Of a stretch of DNA of 64,000 nt, positions 59,087 to 64,000 are shown piece after piece; position 1 is the first letter of the stretch, and the number at the start of each line of letters is the position of its first letter. This DNA comes from Methylobacterium oryzae. Lineage in GTDB: Bacteria > Pseudomonadota > Alphaproteobacteria > Rhizobiales > Beijerinckiaceae. The position numbers and the translations under genes are program-made. Where the stretch lies: positions 1,556,501-1,620,500 of the forward strand of contig NZ_CP090349.1 in NCBI RefSeq assembly GCF_021398735.1. The letters run 5' to 3'. The notes beneath the pieces were generated by a model that worked only from the letters and a program-made list of their open reading frames with translations, was not told where the DNA came from and ran no database searches.

Positions 59087-60235
59087 ATGGAACTCGCAAT
59101 CGCGCAAGTCGCGCAGCCGGTAGAACTGCCGGCAATGCAGCATGACCACGACAACGACAATGAATGTCAGGCGATTGACAGGAATGCCTCGGCCGACCAG
59201 TTCTTGAACCGGTTCGCTTCCCTCGACCTCGACCTTCAGATCCTCAAGGGCGCCGAGGGTGAAGACCAAGAGGCTTACCAGAAGCGAGCCGACGCCATGC
59301 GCCGAAGGGGCAGCTTCGCCCGCGGACGCGCCCGAGATATCGGTCGCCTGCTATGGCACCGGCACGATGGGCCTTGCGAAACGGATGATGCCGAGCTGTG
59401 GCTCGCGACCGCGCTCCCGTTCGTCGCCGACGCCGCTGAGTTGATTGGCCTCAGCGCATATGCCGAAGGGCTGGCCTGGGCACGTACGCACTGCCCTGGC
59501 TATGTCCGGCGGGTCGGAATGCTCGCGGTCGCTGAGGCCATCGCCGAAATCCTCGAACGCCGCGACGCCGCGGAGAAGGACCGGCACGAGACCAACCGGA
59601 CATGGGTGCGCTGGCTGCCGGACATGTCGGAGTTGGTAGCGGCCCTGCGCCCGACCTGGGTCGAGGTGACTGGGCTTGGCCTGCGAGGTTGGCGCTGTAT
59701 CGACCGCCCGGACGAGCAAGAATTGAAAATCCGCGCCACGATGCAGAAGCAAGAGCGGCGGCGCGCTGAGGGCGTCCGGCCGCAGTCAGAGCGGACGAAA
59801 ACCCGCGACCTCACCGCGCTCGCCACCGAGTTGGGCATGAGCCTCAGACAGGTCCGGCGTTGGGATAAGGCCGGCACCCTGGAAGCAAACGTCACCAAGC
59901 GCCGAAATGTCCAAAATCCGTCCGCCCCATATACCCCTCTATCGAGCGGACTGAAATTGGACATCGCCAGCAACGACAACATGGCATCCGTCAGAGAGCC
60001 TCTGGACGATGACGATTGGCGCGCCTGCTTCGCCTATCTCGGGACGATCCTGGGCGTGTTGCATGCCGAGGTGCCCCGCTATCAGGAGCGGTATCCGGGC
60101 CTCGACATCCTGGCCGTTCTGCCGGCCCTTGATGCTGAGATCGCGGCCATGTCAGATGTCGAGCCGCCCGAAGCGGACTCGATCCTTCAGGAGCTGCTAG
60201 AGCTCCGGTACGGGAGCACGGCGGTCGCGGCGTGA
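59087..60235 (+). CDS. Putative replication or regulatory protein
   Basis: A 382-residue protein from the ATG at 59087. An N-terminal acidic region (1-40) is followed by helical domains (GLSAYAEGLAWARTHCPGYV, MLAVAEAIAEILERRDAAEK). A clear helix-turn-helix lies at about 241-264 (LATELGMSLRQVRRWDKAGT). The C-terminus is helical and acidic. Position beside an AT-rich gap with a strong minus-strand terminator fits a phage or plasmid initiator with countertranscript control, but the family is not recognised. Confidence 0.6.
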   Translation: MELAIAQVAQPVELPAMQHDHDNDNECQAIDRNASADQFLNRFASLDLDLQILKGAEGEDQEAYQKRADAMRRRGSFARGRARDIGRLLWHRHDGPCETDDAELWLATALPFVADAAELIGLSAYAEGLAWARTHCPGYVRRVGMLAVAEAIAEILERRDAAEKDRHETNRTWVRWLPDMSELVAALRPTWVEVTGLGLRGWRCIDRPDEQELKIRATMQKQERRRAEGVRPQSERTKTRDLTALATELGMSLRQVRRWDKAGTLEANVTKRRNVQNPSAPYTPLSSGLKLDIASNDNMASVREPLDDDDWRACFAYLGTILGVLHAEVPRYQERYPGLDILAVLPALDAEIAAMSDVEPPEADSILQELLELRYGSTAVAA

Positions 60236-60482
60236 CTTCCCCGAGGTGGCAACCTGGCAAACAGGTCGCCTCGCTTCGCTCGCATCAACAGCAGCTAGAA
60301 TTTGATGATGGTGGTTGCCGCAGACGGCGCCGCAGGCGACGGCGAGGGAGCGCGAGCTCGCCGTCGAGCTGTCGAGGGTGGAAAAGCCCTACTGATTCCT
60401 AACCGGCTGCGGGCGGCGGCAAGCCTTCATTAACGCCGGGCATGCAGAGTCAATCCGGGCCCGCCACAAAGGAGGTGATCCG

Positions 60483-60563
60483 GTGTCCTATGAAGCAGTG
60501 ACGGCCACCCTCGCGGTAGCGGGGGCGGTGGTTGCGGTGTTGCGCGCGGCCGGCAAGCTCTGA
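60483..60563 (+). CDS. 26-residue membrane peptide with perfect Shine-Dalgarno
   Basis: The GTG at 60483 opens a 26-codon frame (VSYEAVTATLAVAGAVVAVL and a short basic end) closing at TGA 60561-60563. One hydrophobic helix of about 16 residues is visible. The SD AAAGGAGGTGATCC (60468-60481) matches the 3' end of 16S rRNA over 14 bases, with the GGAGG core 7 bases from the GTG, which predicts very strong translation. A perfect terminator with GAAA tetraloop follows at 60585. Small hydrophobic peptides in phages and islands include toxins and holin helpers, but the role is unknown. Confidence 0.6.
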   Translation: MSYEAVTATLAVAGAVVAVLRAAGKL

Positions 60564-60584
60564 GCGCAACATCATACCAGGGGC

Positions 60585-60616
60585 GGCCTCAGCGGAAACG
60601 CTGGGGCCGTTTCCTT
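60585..60616 (+). terminator. Rho-independent terminator after the small peptide
   Basis: GGCCTCAGCG (60585-60594) pairs with CGCTGGGGCC (60599-60608) around a GAAA tetraloop; one G-T pair is present. A TTTCCTTTT run follows. It ends the short transcript of the 26-residue gene. Confidence 0.8.
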
Positions 60617-60671
60617 TTGTGGGGCCAGCAAGCCCTAGTGCCAACACACTTTACCGACTTCGGTTAAGGAG

Positions 60672-60769
60672 CGGTTAATATCGTTGCTCTCCTCGACGGA
60701 TCGCCTTGGACTGCAAGAATTTCTCCTGAAAACTTGACAAAACCGGACGGTTAATATAAGGTAAACCGG
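60672..60769 (+). promoter_or_regulatory. Promoter and operator-like repeats of the small phage cassette
   Basis: A perfect TTGACA at 60734-60739 precedes TATAAG at 60755-60760 (spacing 15). AACCG-GA-CGGTT at 60741-60752 is a palindrome between these boxes. CGGTTAATAT occurs at 60672-60681 and 60748-60757, and ACCGGT at 60764-60769. This looks like a repressor-controlled early promoter driving the genes from 60920. Confidence 0.6.
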
Positions 60770-60919
60770 TAAGCTGCAGAAGCTTTGACCGGCTCGCCCT
60801 CGCGCGGGCCGTTTACATGTCTGGCGCCCCCTGCGCCGTCCCCATCACCTTCTGCCGGCCATCCCGTGACGCTCCTAGTGCTCACGCGCTTCGCTGTGCC
60901 CAAGACCCTCAAGAGCCCA

Positions 60920-61147
60920 ATGAAATCCCACGACGACCCCAACGGGGATCTGAACAGCAAGCCGCTGTCCGTGATCCTGCCGAGCCACATTGCCGAAGCG
61001 CTCGACGCCGCTGCCGGTGACGCCTTGTGCGGCCTCGCCACCCTGGCACGTCAGCTCATCGCCAGCGGGTTACGCGAGAGCGGACACCTTGCACCCCTCC
61101 AGGCGCCGCGCCGGTACCGCGGCAAGCGGAAGGCGGAAGCCGCATGA
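60920..61147 (+). CDS. Ribbon-helix-helix-like protein
   Basis: A 75-residue basic protein from the ATG at 60920. KPLSVILPSHIAEALDAAAG followed by LATLARQLIASGLRE has the beta-strand, helix, helix layout of Arc/CopG-type DNA-binding proteins. The tail (PRRYRGKRKAEAA) is basic. Its stop overlaps the next gene (ATGA at 61144). The operator-like promoter upstream could be its own target. Confidence 0.6.
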   Translation: MKSHDDPNGDLNSKPLSVILPSHIAEALDAAAGDALCGLATLARQLIASGLRESGHLAPLQAPRRYRGKRKAEAA

Positions 61148-61371
61148 GCAGGAAGGGCAGAGTCATCAGCTTCACCGCCAGCGATGAGCTATTCGACGTG
61201 ATCGAGACCATCGCCTTCGACAGCGACGAGACCATGGCCTCCACCGCGCGGACCATCGTCGTCGACTATCTGCGACAGGCCGGAGTGTTCAGCGTCAAGG
61301 ATCCGGCGCTCAACAGCTCGACCCGCAACAGCTTCGTGCGCCGCTTCATCGCAGAGGGGGGCGCTGCGTGA
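61144..61371 (+). CDS. Second ribbon-helix-helix-like protein
   Basis: A 75-residue protein reading GRVISFTASDELFDVIETIA and MASTARTIVVDYLRQAGVF, again strand-helix-helix. The start is coupled to the upstream gene by ATGA. The 3' end overlaps the next gene (GTGA at 61368). It may form hetero-oligomers with its neighbour, but no family is assigned. Confidence 0.55.
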   Translation: MSRKGRVISFTASDELFDVIETIAFDSDETMASTARTIVVDYLRQAGVFSVKDPALNSSTRNSFVRRFIAEGGAA

Positions 61372-61871
61372 ACCTCGACCACGCCACCACCTTCCTAGAG
61401 TCGACTGCCAGGAGCTCCGGCCTCGCGTTCGAGCCGGATGCCTTAAAGGCCGCCGCCGCTGAGCTCGCCGCCACCGTCGACCGCGACGCTGCCGGAACCT
61501 TCTCCTACACGCCCGCCGGCTACTCGACCGCCTTCCGCCTCGACAAGGGCCAGCAAGTCGAGATCCCGGTAGGCGAGACCGTCGCCATTCTCATCCGGCG
61601 ACATGCCCAGGCCGCGGCCCCAAAAGCCCAGGCCCAGACGCCTGCACCGCCCGCGCCATCTTCGGCCCCGGACTGGACCCGGTTCTCCCGCGGACCTGTG
61701 ACGGACTTCGCCAAGGCCTTCGCCGCGGCTGAGGATGCCAAGATCCTCCGAGAAATCGCCACCTGGGCGAACCCCTGGGCCAAGGGCCAGGAGAACCGGA
61801 CCCGGCAGGCCGTCATATCGAACCGCAACCCCGCCCTCGCGGCGCAATTCAAAGCCCAGGCCGGAGTCTGA
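61368..61871 (+). CDS. Hypothetical phage-type protein
   Basis: A 167-residue protein with a GTG start coupled to the upstream gene. The first 75 residues look globular (FEPDALKAAAAELAATVDRD, YSTAFRLDKGQQVEIPVGET); a Pro/Ala linker follows, then a helical C-terminus (FAKAFAAAEDAKILREIATW). No recognisable domain. It is the third gene of the coupled cassette. Confidence 0.55.
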   Translation: MNLDHATTFLESTARSSGLAFEPDALKAAAAELAATVDRDAAGTFSYTPAGYSTAFRLDKGQQVEIPVGETVAILIRRHAQAAAPKAQAQTPAPPAPSSAPDWTRFSRGPVTDFAKAFAAAEDAKILREIATWANPWAKGQENRTRQAVISNRNPALAAQFKAQAGV

Positions 61872-61872
61872 A

Positions 61873-62304
61873 ATGGCCATCACCACCCACCAACCCACGG
61901 AACTGGAGCTCCGGCTTGTCGCCGAACGCGAGGCTGCCGATGCCGCGGCGCGGGCTGCCATCGAGGGCCAACGCCAGAAGGCCTACGCCGCCCGCGAGGC
62001 CGCGATCCAAGCCGAACGCGAGCGCAAGGCCGAGCACGTTGTGGCTGTAGACCCGTCCCGGAACGCCGCCTCTCTGGTGCGTCGGGCCCTTGGCGCCGAC
62101 TGGGCGCCCTTTGTCTCGTTCCTGCGGTCCGCTGATCCGGCCCGGCTCAAAGCGCTCCTCCTGAGTATCGAGGCGACCGAGGATGCCAACCGGCAGGCGG
62201 CCCAGGTCCGGGAAACGTACGCCGAGACCCGGACTGTGCAGATCGAGACCGCGGCCACCGCGCAAGCCGCTCTCGAACGGCGCGCCGAAGGCCTCGCGGT
62301 ATGA
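61873..62304 (+). CDS. Hypothetical coiled-coil phage-type protein
   Basis: A 143-residue helical protein (LELRLVAEREAADAAARAAI, ALLLSIEATEDANRQAAQVR) starting 2 bases after the upstream stop. No signal or membrane segment. Function unknown. Its TGA overlaps the ATG of a 59-residue gene (ATGA at 62301). Confidence 0.5.
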   Translation: MAITTHQPTELELRLVAEREAADAAARAAIEGQRQKAYAAREAAIQAERERKAEHVVAVDPSRNAASLVRRALGADWAPFVSFLRSADPARLKALLLSIEATEDANRQAAQVRETYAETRTVQIETAATAQAALERRAEGLAV

Positions 62305-62480
62305 CGGACGCCATTCTGACCGTGGCCGAGATGCAGGCCGAGGCCGACACCCATCGGCAGATCATGGCCATCCGCAGGGCGGCCAGGATCGAGGCCAAGC
62401 GCCAAGCGCGCGAGACCGTCGCCGCCAGATTCACGCTAAAGCCGACCACACCCCCGGCCTCGGCCTCGGCCTCAAGCTGA
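62301..62480 (+). CDS. Small hypothetical protein, last of coupled cassette
   Basis: A 59-residue protein starting in an ATGA overlap. It reads MTDAILTVAEMQAEADTHRQ then a basic helix (IMAIRRAARIEAKRQARETV) and a short Thr/Pro/Ala/Ser tail. The tight overlap with the previous gene supports translation. No family recognised. The following stretch up to 62693 has no supported gene. Confidence 0.5.
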   Translation: MTDAILTVAEMQAEADTHRQIMAIRRAARIEAKRQARETVAARFTLKPTTPPASASASS

Positions 62481-62693
62481 GCCGTGACTTCATAAGGATG
62501 GCTCAGGACGCCTGTGAGGCTCTTTGAGCTACCGATGGCGCTCGTGAGCTGCTGCCGGTCTCTAGCAGACGCCTGGAACGCCAAAATCTCAGATCGGGCG
62601 CAAGATCTGCTCGCAGACCGGACGGCGGAAATCGCTTACGGAAGCTCGAGACCCACGATTGTGACCAAAAGCTATACGGTCGTGACGTGGGTC

Positions 62694-64000
62694 CTAATGC
62701 CGATCAGCATCCTTGTCATTCAACGAGATGCCGAGCACTGAAGCCGGCAGCGGACCTTCCTCGAAATTCACCCCCGTTAGGGCTGTGCGCCGCTCAGCGG
62801 TGCGGCGGATCACGGCCGGGTGAGCCTCAAGCTCAGCGCGAAGTTCCGGGGGAAGGGCTGCACCCCGGATAATCGGGGGATACGACCAGCCCAGCGCACG
62901 CTCAGCCCATTGCTCGGGCACCTTAGCCAAATCCTCGGGCTCCGCAAATTTGATTATGCTACGGCCGCCGCTCGACCAAGCAAATTCCAAGTACCCAGAG
63001 CCGTAGAGCACCCGCACGGAGGAGAAAAGGTGCCGCATCGCGGTGTTCATGCGCCCGATATCCAAGGGTTGAGCTTGCGCCGCCAGACGGAGTTCCGCCC
63101 GTCGATTCAACGATGACGCGTTCTTCGCGATGGCAATACGGCTTACAAGCGCTTTTTCCTTCTCGACTAGCTCCTCCAGCCACCGCTCAACTCGTGCTAA
63201 GCTGAGGCGAACGGCACGGGAATTTTGGCCCGCACCTATCGCCTCCACGAAGTTGTCGCGCCGTAGCTCCTCCTCGCGGATGATCTGCCGGACTTTCGAC
63301 AACTCGGACTCAATTTTTTCTAGGTCGCTCCAAGGCGGCCCGGCCTCCGCAAGCCAGCCAGCGTTCTCGCGAATTCCGTTTTCGACTGCCTGGAGCGAGA
63401 CTGCCCGATACCGGCACTCGCCTCCGCCCTTCGCAAGCGTGCAGACGAGGAACGGCTTGCCGGCCTTCGCCTTCGATCCCTTCGTAACCCTCGTCATTGT
63501 GTTGTTGCACATCGGGCAGCGAGCAAGGCCGCCGACGATGTTACGCACTGCCCTCGAAGCGTGTCGGCCCCGCTGCGGGTTGGCTGAGCCCGCCTTGAGC
63601 GCTTGGATCGAATCGCGCACTTCGGGCGAGATGATCGCCGGAAAATAGCCTTCGATGGGCTCTTGCCGGGTGCGGACCTTGCGCCCGTCAACATGCTCTT
63701 GTGTGTATGGGACCAGCGTCCCGCCGACCGCCGGGTTGGTTAGAATTTTGATGACCGAGGTCCGGTGCCAATGCGTCGCCTTCCGGGAACCGTTGCCGAA
63801 GGGCGGCACACCATCACGATTCAGCGTGGCCGCGATCGAGTGTTCTCCGATCCCCAGGTTCGCCAACCCATAGATGTGCCGGACTACTTCAGCCCGGTCT
63901 TCGCGGACGCGCCATTGGCGGTCAGCCGTCAGCTCCAGCCAGGCCGGGCCGCGGGCTGTGATGGGGCGGGTGTCCGCGGTGGCGCGCTTGTTTTCCCAGG
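62694..64000 (-). CDS. Large serine recombinase, C-terminal part (5' end beyond window)
   Basis: The frame is open from the window edge and encodes about 434 residues. It begins WENKRATADTRPITARGPAW, the end of the catalytic-domain linker, and passes through the recombinase domain (ADRQWRVREDRAEVVRHIYG, HSIAATLNRDGVPPFG, VIKILTNPAVGGTLVPY). A zinc ribbon follows (GGLARCPMCNNTMTRVTKGS ... FLVCTLAKGGGECRYRA), then a coiled-coil region (LEKIESELSKVRQIIREEEL). The N-terminal catalytic serine domain is missing only because the window ends. Such enzymes integrate elements into one attB; the broken comM gene at 51083 is the natural candidate site. Confidence 0.93.
   Translation of the reverse strand, partial: WENKRATADTRPITARGPAWLELTADRQWRVREDRAEVVRHIYGLANLGIGEHSIAATLNRDGVPPFGNGSRKATHWHRTSVIKILTNPAVGGTLVPYTQEHVDGRKVRTRQEPIEGYFPAIISPEVRDSIQALKAGSANPQRGRHASRAVRNIVGGLARCPMCNNTMTRVTKGSKAKAGKPFLVCTLAKGGGECRYRAVSLQAVENGIRENAGWLAEAGPPWSDLEKIESELSKVRQIIREEELRRDNFVEAIGAGQNSRAVRLSLARVERWLEELVEKEKALVSRIAIAKNASSLNRRAELRLAAQAQPLDIGRMNTAMRHLFSSVRVLYGSGYLEFAWSSGGRSIIKFAEPEDLAKVPEQWAERALGWSYPPIIRGAALPPELRAELEAHPAVIRRTAERRTALTGVNFEEGPLPASVLGISLNDKDADRH

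Larger units (their letters stand above)
51084..64000 (+). mobile_element. Integrated element inside comM (prophage remnant, satellite or island); right end beyond window
   Basis: The element starts at the break in comM at about 51083/51084. It carries a low-GC cargo operon, a small serine resolvase, a tape-measure-like gene, a putative replication protein, small coupled phage-type genes and, at the right edge, a large serine recombinase gene reading inward. Large serine recombinases normally sit at one end of their element, so the right end may be soon after 64000. No capsid, portal, terminase or lysis genes are seen. The left attachment region holds ACCGT-TGT-ACGGT at 51137-51149, an inverted repeat that could be part of the recombination site. 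Confidence 0.8.

Noticed and set aside
60305..60433. 42-codon frame between the HTH protein and the small peptide gene
   Set aside because: Arg/Ala/Gly-rich with no clear ribosome binding site. Likely chance.
62514..62741. 75-codon plus-strand frame before the recombinase stop
   Set aside because: No ribosome binding site, no recognisable domain, and its end overlaps the recombinase gene by 48 bases. It could be real but is not supported.
51084..64000. Complete prophage
   Set aside because: Only one structural gene and no packaging or capsid genes are visible, so an intact prophage cannot be claimed from this window.

Overview
The window looks like the chromosome of a high-GC alphaproteobacterium of the Hyphomicrobiales, most probably Methylobacterium or a close relative. 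This rests on about 70% GC, the Hsp20-DUF1150 pair, an AUU-initiated infC, and the character of the thiC, infC, pheST and dnaX genes. No rRNA operon is present, so the genus is an inference.

Left part (1-20 kb): a cut-off GIY-YIG-like gene and a DUF2239 gene; a decayed IS3-family insertion sequence (about 1312-2582) that beheads a minus-strand gene; tRNA-Gly(CCC); an N-acetylglutaminylglutamine amidotransferase (asnO) followed by a second class II glutamine amidotransferase; thiC behind a TPP riboswitch; then surface, envelope and signalling genes (alpha/beta hydrolase, HNH protein, acyltransferase, PilZ, DUF1275, LysR, penicillin-binding protein 1A, a membrane diguanylate cyclase, an aldo/keto reductase).

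Middle part (20-50 kb): a membrane adenylate cyclase operon; exbB-exbD-tonB; Hsp20 and DUF1150; glycosyltransferases and an amylo-alpha-1,6-glucosidase; and a dense information-processing block: infC, a ThiF/MoeB-like gene, rpmI-rplT-pheS-pheT with a SEC-C protein, dapE, truA, def-fmt, recR, pckA, ybaB, dnaX and the SRP RNA. pckA sits in opposite orientation between recR and ybaB-dnaX, which are usually neighbours. Three related intergenic palindromic repeats lie at 30.7, 43.1 and 47.4 kb.

Right part (51.08 kb to the window end): the chromosomal gene comM/yifB stops abruptly just before its Walker A motif, and everything beyond looks like an integrated element that runs past the window. Its left edge carries a low-GC, tightly overlapping three-gene operon (51170-53246; a TIGR04255-like protein plus two unrecognised proteins), the best candidate here for an undescribed, possibly defence-related cargo system. 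Next come a small serine resolvase with its own repeat site, two small orphan genes, strong palindromes, a 1259-residue tape-measure-like protein carrying lysozyme-like and M15-like peptidoglycan hydrolase domains, a putative replication or regulatory protein, a 26-residue membrane peptide with a perfect Shine-Dalgarno and its own terminator, a coupled cassette of five small genes led by two ribbon-helix-helix-like proteins, and at the window edge the C-terminal two thirds of a large serine recombinase that probably integrates the element. Only one phage structural gene is visible, so this is a degenerate prophage, a satellite or a larger element cut by the window.
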